A stretch of 64,000 nt of DNA from Kroppenstedtia sanguinis (GCF_050433445.1 NZ_JBNPXF010000007.1:1-64000); one strand, 5' to 3'; shown: positions 34,914-43,618, counted from the first letter of the stretch. Notes: generated by a model from the sequence alone, not told the origin. Made by a program: numbers and translations.

Positions 34914-35762
34914 TTATACCAACTCCTTTCCAGTCACTTTTAAAAAGATTTGTCCCAGTGTAGGATCATCCGTATGCATGGTTTTGATGTTTCCGCTGGC
35001 CACGAGTTCTCTGATTTGATCTGCATTAGCCGCTTGATTTTCAATGACCAGTTTTTCACCCGCAAGGGTTTCCACGTGGAAAGCATGGGTGGAATATTTA
35101 TACCGTAGCGCGTCCGGCGAGCCCAATTCCTGTATCTGCCCGTGATCTAAAAAGGCCACACGATCACACAATACTGTCGCTTCTTCCATGTTATGTGTCG
35201 TCAAAAAGATCGTAGTCCCCGCTTTATTCAGCTCCTGCAAGCCTCGATGAATGTGCGCTACATTGCTTGGATCTAATGCCGATGTCGGTTCATCCAGGAA
35301 TAGGAGTTTCGGCTGGTGTATGAGCACCTTGGCCAGTAAGACACGCTGTTTCATTCCTTTGGACAACTTGGCAACCACTTTGCCGCCTTCCCTCTCCATA
35401 TTGACTTTGCGTAACATCACATCCATTTGACTGAGGGGTGCATCGTACAATTTACAGAATAACTTCAAATTATCGTATACGGTCAACCGTTCATATAGAG
35501 AGCTGGTATCAGATAAAATCCCGATTTGTGATTTAAATTTTGTGGATTGAAATTGCTCCGGCTCCATCCCCAAAACTTTCACATCTCCGGCTGTTTTCTC
35601 AAGCTCTCCCGTCAAAATCTTGATGGTGGTTGTTTTACCTGATCCGCTCGGTCCCAGTAGCCCCCAGATTTCTCCTTCCTTCACATCGAAATTGATATCG
35701 CGGATTGCAACATTCTGATCAAAGCTTTTCCCTAAACCGGTGACCTCGATCATCTTTTTCAA
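34914..35762 (-). CDS. ABC transporter ATPase paired with the ABC-2 permease
   Basis: This ATPase of about 282 residues has Walker A GPSGSGKTTT, Q-loop region LYERLTVYDNL, signature LSKGMKQRVLLA, Walker B LLFLDEPTSALDP and switch His in FLTTHNMEEA. The C-terminal 80 residues form the usual extension. The start is set at the TTG 35762, which has an AAGGGGAT site; an ATG further upstream (35801) has none. MITE copy 6 lies 50-90 bp upstream, between this gene and its probable regulator gene. Confidence 0.86.
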   Translation of the reverse strand: MKKMIEVTGLGKSFDQNVAIRDINFDVKEGEIWGLLGPSGSGKTTTIKILTGELEKTAGDVKVLGMEPEQFQSTKFKSQIGILSDTSSLYERLTVYDNLKLFCKLYDAPLSQMDVMLRKVNMEREGGKVVAKLSKGMKQRVLLAKVLIHQPKLLFLDEPTSALDPSNVAHIHRGLQELNKAGTTIFLTTHNMEEATVLCDRVAFLDHGQIQELGSPDALRYKYSTHAFHVETLAGEKLVIENQAANADQIRELVASGNIKTMHTDDPTLGQIFLKVTGKELV

Positions 35763-35851
35763 CGGAATATCCCCTTTACCTTGGTTTGGTCTCCTCTCCA
35801 TCGTCCGATCATCCAGAAGCCCGAAGGAGTGGTTGCTGATCTAGTTTGACC

Positions 35852-36110
35852 CAGGGCTATTGCTTAACCATACAGTGGATGATGGGAACGAAACGACGCT
35901 TTCCCTCTTCCCATTGCCCCCCATCGTAAAATATCGCTTGAGGGACGGGGATGCTAGGACGGCTATGATCTCTTACAAAGAACGCATAGCGAGACCCGGG
36001 AGCGGAAAGCGACCCTGGCGAGACTTGTGCCCTATGGGTGCAAAGGCTCTTCACCCTCCCACCATCCCGACCTGTTTTCCTACCTAAAATAGGGCGAATC
36101 AACACGCCTG
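35852..36110 (-). repeat. MITE-like element, copy 6 (259 bp)
   Basis: Ends CAGGGCTATTGCTTAACC and AATCAACACGCCTG, flanked by AGTTTGACC and AGTTTGATC (8 of 9). Within the hairpin loop it carries an extra insert of about 60 bases (ATAGCGAGACCCGGGAGCGG, GGCGAGACTTGTGCCC) also found in copies 8 and 11 and in the degenerate copy at 36.9 kb. Confidence 0.9.
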
Positions 36111-36371
36111 AGTTTGATCATATCGTGGCAGGATCGCTCACGCATTAATTTCAAGGTATGATGTGGGGAATCCGAGGTCAATGGTACCAATCTGGGGTTG
36201 AATGAGGGGTGACGCAATACGGCATCTCCATGCATAAAGGATGAAATGTACCAGAAGAGTTTAGCCATATTTCGGTTGGGTAATCGTGTTCACCCACACT
36301 CACAAGGAAGTAATGACTGGCCGTTCCAAGGCAAGGCCAAGCCTCGCGGAAGCAAAGTAGGGAGGAAAGTG

Positions 36372-36490
36372 GCTCCTCGAAGCGTTGTGAAACCTGTCGG
36401 CAGGCCGGTCTGGATAGGGTTTCACATTTCGATTTCGTTGAACCTGGCGATCCCAAAATCCCTCCATGTGAAACCCAACCCTCCCTATAT
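36372..36490. repeat. Palindromic repeat family 2, copy at 36.4 kb
   Basis: GAAGCGTTGTGAAA, GGGTTTCACATTTCG and CCATGTGAAACCCAACC occur in the order of the family. It is nested within the degenerate MITE at 36.3-37.0 kb. Confidence 0.6.
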
Positions 36491-36597
36491 GGTGCGAAGA
36501 GCAAGTCAACCTAAGGCATCATACCCAGCAGGTATGGCAACTTTTTCGTCCCCTCGTAAGACTTCTCCGCTGGGTAGGATGGCAACCTTGCCATCGA

Positions 36598-36925
36598 GAT
36601 TGTAGTACCTGTAGTGCTACCTTAATCTAGAGCTTCAGCTCCTTTGGATTGTAGTGCCTTGGCGCAACCTCGATTTCAGATTGTAGTGCCTTGGCGCAAC
36701 CTAGTACTCCCCCAAGTATCATTGTGTGGAAAATCACAGAAGGAAAAGGGTGGTGAGGAGGCGGAGAGCCTTTGCGCTCTTTGCAAGAGATCGGAGCCTC
36801 CTCACCACCCTGCTCCCACCTCGTTCAGATTGTAGTACCTGTGGTGCAACCTTGATTTTTTAGATTGTAGTACCTGTGGTGCAACCTTGATTTTAGATTG
36901 TAGTACCTGTAGCACAAAGGTCGCT
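36598..36925 (+). repeat. Interrupted tandem repeat of a unit of about 32 bp (six units)
   Basis: Units begin AGATTGTAGTACCTGTGGTG or GATTGTAGTGCCTTGGCGC and continue CAACCTTGATTT. They start near 36598, 36647, 36678, 36827, 36862 and 36895. The hairpin module at 36721-36820 separates units 3 and 4. A single unit occurs in MITE copy 8, so the array probably grew from that by tandem duplication. Units are adjacent without unique spacers, so it is not a CRISPR array. Confidence 0.7.
36721..36820 (+). repeat. Hairpin repeat module, copy B
   Basis: A perfect 15-bp stem, GGGTGGTGAGGAGGC (36748-36762) with its complement (36796-36810), encloses the loop sequence GAGAGCCTTTGCGCTCTTTGC shared with the MITE hairpin. 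The outer TGTGTGGAAAATCACAGAAG matches copy A at 33.7 kb in reverse. Its stem differs from the MITE stem at several pairs in a compensating way. Confidence 0.65.
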
Positions 36926-37043
36926 TTGCACCCATAGGGCACAAGTCTCGCCAGGGACGCTTCCGCTCCCAGGCCTCGCTATGGCAGTACACGACTCCCT
37001 TCCGTCGCCTATTTTCCGGTTAATCAACAGCCCCTAGAAGTGC

Positions 37044-37993
37044 CTATTTGAGGTTGAATATCTCGTGGATCTCTTGGATTTTGGTTCGGGATAAGGGAAT
37101 GGTGGATTGGTCTTTATTGGCTATTCTCAATGAATATTTGTTTTTGGACCATGTAATAATTTCACGCACCTTTTGCAAATTAACGATATAAGAGCGATGA
37201 CAACGATAAAAGCCGTAAACCTCCAGTTTTTTTCAACTTCGGCTAAGGTTGAATCCATGGCAAAGAATTCCTGGTTGATGACGATCATGGATTTCCCGTC
37301 CTGGCTTTCGATGTAATCGATTTCGGTGGGGTCGAACAGAATGACTTTGTCATCCACTTTCGCCGGAATTTTAAACAAATCTGCAGTGGTAGGTAATGTA
37401 GATTCCTCCAGCCCAGGCGCCTCCTTCTCACCGCCATCCATTTCCACTTCATGAAGGCCATTCTCCTGCAACTTATATGTGACATCCCCAAGCAACAAAG
37501 CGTGCTCCAGGTTGGACACGAGGATCAATACTGGTATCTGACGATCTGTCAATTGTTTTAACATCGTAAGGAATGAATGTGTGGTCAGTACATCTACGCC
37601 GTGGACAGGCTCGCGAAAGATCATCGGCGAGGCCCCTGACATCAGGTACTTCGCGAAATGAACCCGACGGATTTCAGATTCGGAGGACTTTCTCAGCGGG
37701 ATTTTTGCACAATGATACAGCTCAAACATGACAAGAATCTCAGATAACGGGGTGGAACAGCCAAACCATTTATGATAAAAAGCAATGTTTTGCTCCACAG
37801 TCAGGCGTTCGTATAATCCATCCGTAAAATCAAAGGTCCTCACATCTCGTATGTTTTGCAGGGCCTGGATGAATTCAGTTTGGATCTCCGTCTCACTAAC
37901 AATCGCAGTGGGACAGGAACCCTGAATTGTAACAGAAAATGGCGGAAGGGTCCCATTTTGGAGAATTTCATGGTCCAGCTTGAACAGGTTCAT
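37044..37993 (-). CDS. LytTR regulator with degenerate ABC-ATPase domain; frame changes at A_AAA_AAC
   Basis: The N-terminal part (about 1-205) resembles an ABC ATPase without Walker A: LYERLTVEQNIAFYH, SSESEIRRVHFAKYLMSGASPMIFREP in place of signature and Walker B, and a VLILVSNLEHALLLGD switch region. Residues from about 215 form a LytTR DNA-binding domain (VILFDPTEIDYIESQDGKS). At A_AAA_AAC (37232-37226) the frame breaks. Shifting back one base gives EKKLEVYGFYRCHRSYIVNL and a normal LytTR end at TAG 37046-37044; without a shift the protein runs to 37127 with an unrelated tail. This may be a programmed -1 shift, slippage, or a recent mutation. It probably regulates the ABC-2 exporter downstream. 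Confidence 0.75.
37226..37232 (-). other. Slippery heptamer A_AAA_AAC in the LytTR gene
   Basis: Read in the zero frame as GAA AAA AAC, this is the canonical -1 slippery heptamer. After a -1 shift the next codons are CTG GAG GTT TAC, which restore the LytTR consensus. The run of seven A residues could also cause polymerase slippage or have lost one A by mutation. Confidence 0.6.
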
Positions 37994-38027
37994 GGATCAA
38001 ATTCCCCCTGAAAAATATAAAGCGATT

Positions 38028-38231
38028 TTGGGCTGTTGATTAACCAGGAAATGGGTGTAGGAAACAAAATTGACCCTTTCGCTCTTCCCATTGCCCCCAT
38101 CGTAAAATATGGCTTGAGGGGGCGGGGAGGGTGGGACGGCTCCAATCTCTTGCAAAGACCGCAAAAGCTCTTCACCGTCCCACCATCCCGACCTGTTTTC
38201 CCACCTAAAATAGGGTGAATCAACACGCCCG
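38028..38231 (-). repeat. MITE-like element, copy 7 (204 bp)
   Basis: Ends GGGCTGTTGATTAACC (first bases degenerate) and AATCAACACGCCCG, flanked by a perfect 9-bp duplication AAAGCGATT. It contains the central hairpin. Its edge is 35 bp upstream of the LytTR gene start, so the promoter of that gene must lie within or across it. Confidence 0.92.
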
Positions 38232-38353
38232 AAAGCGATTAAAGTTTGTCGTGCTCTTTTATTGTAAAGTTCACTATCACCTGAAGCAATTTGAATTTAG
38301 AGGTGATCAGACACACTCGGACCCAGGCAATCACCGAGCTGACAAAGCCGACC

Positions 38354-38800
38354 TCATCCATAATACAAGCGACCGCTCACCTGTGCCTGAAGGCCTCCCC
38401 GGCGAAAGTAGACGAAGACATGGTGACGACCCGCCGTCTCCAGCCGGGACCAATCGATCCTGCGATGAAGGGAATTTTGGGAGCGGATCAGCAGACGGTC
38501 CACTAACCGATACTGGGGATCAAACAGCTCTACCACCAACTCTGCCGGCTCCCCGCCGGTGTGGAGGGTGAGTTCCAGGCGGTGGGGCTGCCCCTTTTCA
38601 AAATTAAAAGCGTGTCCCTGGTTTAACGCCTCGCTTTCCCCCTCCACATGCCACACGTTGGCACGGAAGTCCCAGCAATGTTGTATCTTTGGACAAGGTT
38701 GTTCCCATTCGATATAAGTTAAAGGATGCCCGGTTCCCTGGGCGGGGAAGTGTAACAGGATGCCGATCAGGGCGGTAACCGAGATCAGGTGAGAAGACAT
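38354..38800 (-). CDS. Secreted protein of unknown function
   Basis: I do not recognise this 148-residue protein. It starts with a hydrophobic segment (SSHLISVTALIGILLHF) followed by PAQG, consistent with a signal peptide. The mature part contains two Cys close together (CPKIQHC) and a predicted beta-sandwich-like C-terminal region (HRLELTLHTGGEPAELVVELFD, HHVFVYFRRGG). The ATG at 38800 is preferred because AGAGGAT precedes it; longer in-frame starts lack a site. It follows prfB on the same strand, after the prfB terminator. Confidence 0.55.
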   Translation of the reverse strand: MSSHLISVTALIGILLHFPAQGTGHPLTYIEWEQPCPKIQHCWDFRANVWHVEGESEALNQGHAFNFEKGQPHRLELTLHTGGEPAELVVELFDPQYRLVDRLLIRSQNSLHRRIDWSRLETAGRHHVFVYFRRGGLQAQVSGRLYYG

Positions 38801-38953
38801 ATATCCATCCTCTTTTCTCCCATCTGGACCAAGGGCTGGTGACCCGATTCGTCCCTTGACAGTGGGGATTGGATTTACATAACAGAAAAACAGTTCCCAT
38901 GGTTTTTTTCTTATCCTTCCTCCCCACACCCGCTTTTAGCAAATCCAATCCAC

Positions 38954-38981
38954 AAAAAAGGCCACCGGTTTTCCGGTAGCC
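38954..38981 (-). terminator. Terminator of prfB
   Basis: GGCTACCGG (38981-38973) and CCGGTGGCC (38968-38960) pair with one mismatch around AAAA, followed on the minus strand by six T residues, 18 bp after the prfB stop. Confidence 0.85.
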
Positions 38982-38999
38982 TTCTGCGCTATTTGTCCC

Positions 39000-40101
39000 C
39001 TAGTCGATCTGCTGGCGCAGATACGCCTCGATGAAGGGATCGATCTCTCCGTCGACCACCGACTGGACGTTCCCCACTTCCACTTGAGTCCGATGGTCTT
39101 TCACCATGCTGTAGGGGTGAAACACATAGGAACGAATCTGGTTCCCCCAGCCAATCTCGGATTGTTCCCCTTTTAGCTCGGCGATCTCTTTCTGTTTTTC
39201 TTCCATCTGCCTCTCCACTAGACGTGCTTTCAAGATTTTCATGGCCTGGTCCCGGTTTTTGATCTGAGACCGCTCCGATTGACACGTCACTACGATGTGG
39301 GTCGGCAAGTGGGTAATCCGGACTGCCGAGTCCGTTGTGTTCACATGTTGTCCACCGGCACCGCTGGAACGGTAGGTGTCGATTTTGAGATCTTCCGATC
39401 GAATCTCAACCTCATCGTCATCCTCAATCTCCGGCATCACATTGGCGGAGACAAAGGAAGTGTGACGCCGCCCAGAGGAGTCGAAGGGGGAGATCCGCAC
39501 CAAGCGGTGCACCCCTTTTTCCGCCCGCAAATAACCGTATGCGTTGTGCCCTTTGATCAACAGGGTGACGCTTTTCACCCCGGCTTCTTCTCCTGGGAGA
39601 AAGTCCAGGGTCTCCACCTTATATCCCCGCTGTTCCGCCCAGCGGGTATACATGCGGAGCAAGATTTCTGCCCAATCCTGGGATTCCGTTCCCCCCGCTC
39701 CCGGATGGAGCTCCAAAATGGCACTGTTCTTATCGTACGGACCGCTGAGGAGCAGAGACAACTCAAATTCATCCAGCTTCTGCTTCAAATCCTTCAACCC
39801 GTCTTCCGCTTCAGGAAGCATGGATTCGTCATCCTCTTCGGCGATCAATTCAGCGACCACTTCGACTTCTTCTTGGGCTTCCTCCAATTCCTTCACACCC
39901 TGAACCATGCCCTTGAGATGATTGTTCTCATCGATCACCTTTTGTGCTTTCTCCTGGTCGTTCCAGAAGTCTGGATCGGTCATCTTTTGTTCCAGTTTTT
40001 GAATGCGCTCCTCTTTGTGAGGGAGGTCAAAGAGACCCCCTGATGTCCGCCAACCGCTTGGCTGTATTATTCAATTCATGACGGATGTCACTTAATGGCA
40101 T
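39000..40101 (-). CDS. prfB: Peptide chain release factor 2 with programmed +1 frameshift
   Basis: RF2 ends translation at UGA and UAA. Zero-frame translation from ATG 40101 gives MPLSDIRHELNNTAKRL and runs into CTT TGA C at 40032-40026. A Shine-Dalgarno-like AGGGGG lies just upstream. Skipping the U of UGA continues as LDLPHKEERIQKLEQKMTD and on to the stop at 39000. The main frame shows the SPF codon-recognition tripeptide (ISPFDSSG) and the GGQ motif (GAGGQHVN) for peptidyl-tRNA hydrolysis. This is the classical autoregulatory frameshift. An AAGGGGAAATG site precedes the ATG. It lies just downstream of secA, as in Bacillus. Confidence 0.96.
40026..40045 (-). promoter_or_regulatory. RF2 recoding site
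   Basis: AGGGGG followed by TCT and CTT TGA C forms the conserved internal Shine-Dalgarno and slippery stop of prfB. Low RF2 lets the ribosome shift +1 on CUU; high RF2 terminates at UGA. Confidence 0.93.
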
Positions 40102-40155
40102 CGTTCATTTCCCCTTTACTAAAAATACTTCACTGGAAAGAATATCACAGACCAA

Positions 40156-40186
40156 CCGGTCCTTGCATCACTGTCGCAAGGACCGG
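40156..40186 (-). terminator. Strong hairpin after secA
   Basis: CCGGTCCTTGC (40156-40166) pairs perfectly over 11 bp with 40176-40186. The following minus-strand bases (TTGGTCTGTG) are not a clear T tract, so it may be an inefficient terminator or a processing signal between secA and prfB. Confidence 0.5.
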
Positions 40187-40204
40187 ATTCCAAATCGGAG
40201 GCGA

Positions 40205-42751
40205 TCAACCGGTGCTAGCTGTCCGGCCATGGCACTGTTTGTATTTCTTGCCACTACCACAGGGACAAGGGTCGTTTCGGCCTACCTTGTCTGTATTGCG
40301 AATCGGCTGCCGCTTGGGTTTCTCTCCTTCCTCATGAGGAGAACCTCCGGAAGAAGCCGTTTGATGGGTGGCCACCTCTTCCCGTTCGATCTCTTCATCC
40401 TCCGCCAGCTCCGACTTCATCACATAGCGAACCAGTTCTTCCTGGATCTCCTCAACCATCTGTTGAAACATCTCAAAGCCCTCAAACTGATATTCACGGA
40501 GGGGATCTGTCTGACCATAGGCCCGCAGATGAATCCCTTGACGCAGTTGATCCATGGCATCGATATGATCCATCCATTTCCGGTCCACGGTCCGCAGAGT
40601 GACCACTTTGATGAATTCTTCCAGCCGTTCAGCTCCGATCTCCTGATTCCGTTCCTCATAGTGCTTGACCAGTTTGTCATAGAGGAAGTCGATGATCTCT
40701 TCCCGCTCCTCCATGCCATCCAGGTCTTCTTCCTCCAACTCACCGTCCTGGAGAAAGGAAGAATTGGCGAACTCCACCACGGGTTCCAGATCCCACTCCT
40801 CGGGGATCTCATCCTCGGAGGTATGGGCCTCCACCACGCGAGTGATCATCTCTTTGCCCATATTGAGAACAGCCTCTCGCAGGTTCTCTCCATGTAGCAC
40901 TTCTCGGCGTTGTTTATAGATGATATCCCGCTGTTGGTTCAGGACATCGTCATACTGCAACACCCAGCGACGTGCATCAAAGTTGTTCCCTTCCACCCGT
41001 TTTTGCGAGTTGGCCACCGCCCGGCTAAACATTTTCCCTTCGATCGGTTGGTCCTCATCCATCCCCAGACTGTCCATCATCCCCTGAATCTTCTCAGAGC
41101 CAAACCGGCGCATCAGGTCATCTTCAAAGGAAAGATAAAACTGGGAAGAGCCTGGGTCTCCCTGACGTCCGGACCGGCCCCGGAGCTGGTTATCGATGCG
41201 GCGACTCTCATGGCGTTCTGTCCCGATCACATGTAGGCCTCCCAGTTCGGAAACCCCTTCGCCGAGGACGATATCCGTTCCCCGTCCCGCCATGTTGGTG
41301 GCGATGGTGACCGCTCCCCGTTGCCCTGCCTGGGCGATGATTTCTGCCTCCTTGGCGTGGTTCTTGGCGTTAAGCACCTGGTGGGGAATGCCCCGCTTTT
41401 TCAGCATCTTGGACAGCTTTTCCGATTTTTCGATAGAGACGGTCCCCACCAGCATCGGTTGGCCCGTCGCATGGCGTTCGGCGATCTCCTCCACCACAGC
41501 TTTGAATTTGCCATCTTCCGATTTGTACAACTGGTCGGTGTGATCCTCACGGATCATGGGCCGATGCGTCGGAATCTGAATCACATTCATACCGTAAATT
41601 TTGCGGAATTCTTCTTCCTCGGTCTTGGCCGTTCCCGTCATCCCTGCCCGCTTTTCATACATACGGAAATAGTTTTGCAGGGTGATCGTGGCCAGGGTCA
41701 TACTCTCCCGCTGTACCTGGAGACCTTCCTTGGCTTCGATAGCCTGATGCAATCCGTCGCTGTATCGACGGCCATGCATCAGCCGACCGGTGAAGTCGTC
41801 GACGATGACCACTCCATCCTCATTGACCACATAGTCATGATCCCGCTGCATAATCACATGGGCTTTGAGAGCCTGTTGGATGTGGTGGTTGATGCTGATA
41901 TTCTTGGCATCAAAAAGGTTTTCCACTCCGGTGAAAACCTCGGCCTTGTCCACACCTTTCTCTGTCAGAGAGACGCTTTTGGTCTTGATATCCACGGTGT
42001 AATCCTCTTCCGGCTTTAACCGGCGTACCAACTTATCCGCCGTGTAGTAGAGGTCGGTGGCTTTATTGGCTTGACCACTGATGATCAGAGGGGTTCGGGC
42101 CTCGTCGATCAGAATGCTGTCCACTTCATCGATCAGGGCGAAGTGAAGTTTGCGCTGTGTAATCTGCTCCGGATACAAAACCATGTTATCCCGCAGGTAA
42201 TCAAATCCGAACTCATTGTTGGTCCCAAAGGTGATATCCGCCTGGTAGGCTTCCTTTTTTTCATCAGGTCCCATGTCCGCCAGGTTGAGTCCCACCTTGA
42301 GACCTAGAAATTCAAACACCTGCCCCATCCATTCCCTATCCCGACGGGCCAAGTAGTCGTTGACGGTAACCACATGGGCCCCTTCACCGGGCAAGGCGTT
42401 CAGATAGGTGGGCAGAGTAGCAACCAACGTCTTCCCTTCCCCGGTTTTCATTTCAGCGATATTGCCCTGATGGAGGGCGATCCCACCTACTAATTGAACA
42501 TAGAAGTGGCGCATGCCGAGGACTCGTCGAGCAGCTTCCCGAACCACGGCGTAAGCCTCGGGCAACAGATCATCCAGTGTCTCCCCTGCGGAGAGCCGCT
42601 TGCGGAATTCTTCTGTCTTCCCGGTGAGGTCCTTATCAGAGAGAGCCGAGACTTCCGGTTCCAAAGCCTCGATCCGATCCGCTATTTTGTAATACTTCTT
42701 CAGTTCCCGTTCATTGGAATCAGGCAGCACCTTTTTCAAAAGATTGAGCAT
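40205..42751 (-). CDS. secA: Protein translocase ATPase SecA
   Basis: This 848-residue motor drives proteins through SecYEG. Visible are Walker A EMKTGEGKTLVA (about residues 100-111), DEVDSILIDEARTPLIISG (DEAD-like Walker B), MAGRGTDIVLG and GRSGRQGDPGSSQFYLS of the second nucleotide-binding domain, and the C-terminal zinc-binding tail CPCGSGKKYKQCH. Length is close to the B. subtilis protein. The ATG at 42751 is preferred because AAAGGA lies nine bases before it; an in-frame upstream extension has no site. It is followed by prfB and preceded by hpf, as in Bacillus. Confidence 0.97.
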   Translation of the reverse strand: MLNLLKKVLPDSNERELKKYYKIADRIEALEPEVSALSDKDLTGKTEEFRKRLSAGETLDDLLPEAYAVVREAARRVLGMRHFYVQLVGGIALHQGNIAEMKTGEGKTLVATLPTYLNALPGEGAHVVTVNDYLARRDREWMGQVFEFLGLKVGLNLADMGPDEKKEAYQADITFGTNNEFGFDYLRDNMVLYPEQITQRKLHFALIDEVDSILIDEARTPLIISGQANKATDLYYTADKLVRRLKPEEDYTVDIKTKSVSLTEKGVDKAEVFTGVENLFDAKNISINHHIQQALKAHVIMQRDHDYVVNEDGVVIVDDFTGRLMHGRRYSDGLHQAIEAKEGLQVQRESMTLATITLQNYFRMYEKRAGMTGTAKTEEEEFRKIYGMNVIQIPTHRPMIREDHTDQLYKSEDGKFKAVVEEIAERHATGQPMLVGTVSIEKSEKLSKMLKKRGIPHQVLNAKNHAKEAEIIAQAGQRGAVTIATNMAGRGTDIVLGEGVSELGGLHVIGTERHESRRIDNQLRGRSGRQGDPGSSQFYLSFEDDLMRRFGSEKIQGMMDSLGMDEDQPIEGKMFSRAVANSQKRVEGNNFDARRWVLQYDDVLNQQRDIIYKQRREVLHGENLREAVLNMGKEMITRVVEAHTSEDEIPEEWDLEPVVEFANSSFLQDGELEEEDLDGMEEREEIIDFLYDKLVKHYEERNQEIGAERLEEFIKVVTLRTVDRKWMDHIDAMDQLRQGIHLRAYGQTDPLREYQFEGFEMFQQMVEEIQEELVRYVMKSELAEDEEIEREEVATHQTASSGGSPHEEGEKPKRQPIRNTDKVGRNDPCPCGSGKKYKQCHGRTASTG

Positions 42752-42914
42752 AACTTTCATTCCTTTCGTGAGACTGCTTGGCACTCCTGCATACAACTAA
42801 ACTATTATGAACAGACGAACATGGTCTGTGGGTTCCATGAAAAGGTATTCTCTATTATTTTAACAAAAATCGGTTCATCTTTTCACTGTTTCGCAAAAGA
42901 TTTTTCCCTCATCC

Positions 42915-42943
42915 AAAAAAGAGGGCAGCACAGAGGGCTGCCC
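42915..42943 (-). terminator. Terminator of hpf
   Basis: GGGCAGC (42923-42929) pairs with GCTGCCC (42937-42943) and is followed on the minus strand by CTC and six T residues, 23 bp beyond the hpf stop. Confidence 0.8.
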
Positions 42944-42965
42944 CCGACGGGGATCCATTTTTACT

Positions 42966-43517
42966 TTATTCAGGTTCGATCAACCCATAACGCCCATCTT
43001 TTCGCTTATAAACCACATTCACCTGATCGGTGACAGCATTGGAGAAGACATAGAAACTGTGTCCCAGCAGATCCATCTGCAGAATTGCCTCCTCCGTATC
43101 CATCGGTTTCAGATTGAACCGTTTGGTGCGAACGACCTCAAATTCGTCGTCACGATCCTCAGCCAGATCCGTTTCTAGCTCGGGGGTCATTCCGTTATCC
43201 AGGGCACGGATCGTTCCATCCTGGCGGAACTTGCGATTCACCTTCGTCTTATATTTTCGAATCTGTCGCTCTAACTTTTCCACGACCTTGTCGATGGAGG
43301 CGTACATATTCTTTGACGCCTCTTCGGCACGTACCAGCAGACCTGGGAAGGGAACCGTCACCTCCACCTTGTGGTCGTCGCGGAAAACCCCTAGGGATAC
43401 GTTGGCCTCTGTCGCTGCGGAGTCAAAGTACTTTTCCAATCGTCCCAGCTTCTTCACCACGTAATCCCTGAGTGCTGCAGTCACTTCAATGTTGTTCCCA
43501 CGGATGTTGTACTTCAT
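42966..43517 (-). CDS. hpf: Ribosome hibernation promoting factor, long form
   Basis: This 183-residue protein has the N-terminal HPF/YfiA fold (MKYNIRGNNIEVTAALRDYVVKKLGRLEKYF, DLYASIDKV-like MYASIDKVVEKLERQIRKYK), a linker, and the C-terminal dimerisation domain (about 125-183: PMDTEEAILQMDLLGHSFYVFSN, VVYKRKDGRYGLIEP). Long HPF forms 100S ribosome dimers in stationary phase. The ATG at 43517 follows AAAGGGGGAT. A possible sigma-H-type promoter lies upstream. Confidence 0.95.
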   Translation of the reverse strand: MKYNIRGNNIEVTAALRDYVVKKLGRLEKYFDSAATEANVSLGVFRDDHKVEVTVPFPGLLVRAEEASKNMYASIDKVVEKLERQIRKYKTKVNRKFRQDGTIRALDNGMTPELETDLAEDRDDEFEVVRTKRFNLKPMDTEEAILQMDLLGHSFYVFSNAVTDQVNVVYKRKDGRYGLIEPE

Positions 43518-43551
43518 CAAGCGAATCCCCCTTTCGCTTTCTACTGTATTT

Positions 43552-43577
43552 ATTCCCGTTTAAGACTTGAATTCCTC
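43552..43577 (-). promoter_or_regulatory. Possible sigma-H promoter for hpf
   Basis: On the minus strand GAGGAATT (43577-43570) resembles the sigma-H -35 box and GAAT (43555-43552) the -10 box, about 14 bases apart. The B. subtilis hpf gene (yvyD) is under sigma-B and sigma-H, which makes the match plausible. Sequence evidence alone is weak. Confidence 0.35.
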
Positions 43578-43618
43578 CTGATTAATGACGATTTTTTGTC
43601 GAAAGAACTCCCTTTATG

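Larger units (their letters stand above)
36252..37034 (+). repeat. Degenerate, expanded long-subtype MITE copy
   Basis: The segment ATCGTGTTCACCCAC...GGAAGTAATGACTGGCC near the left and GGGCACAAGTCTCGCCAGGG...CGACTCCCTTCC near the right match copy 8 (45625-45989) in order and direction. A target duplication was not found. Confidence 0.55.
36111..37043. other. Gap of about 930 bp made of degenerate repeats
   Basis: No gene is supported here. From about 36252 to 37034 it resembles an expanded long-subtype MITE: the right end TTAATCAACAGCCCC is clear, the left end is degraded. Nested inside are a copy of repeat family 2 (36372-36490), a short tandem array (36598-36925) and a hairpin module (36721-36820). 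The final segment (36907-37034) matches the interior of copy 8. Confidence 0.6.

Noticed and set aside
36598..36925. Possible CRISPR array
   Set aside because: The units follow one another directly or with unrelated repeat DNA between them; there are no unique spacers of constant length and no cas genes in the window.
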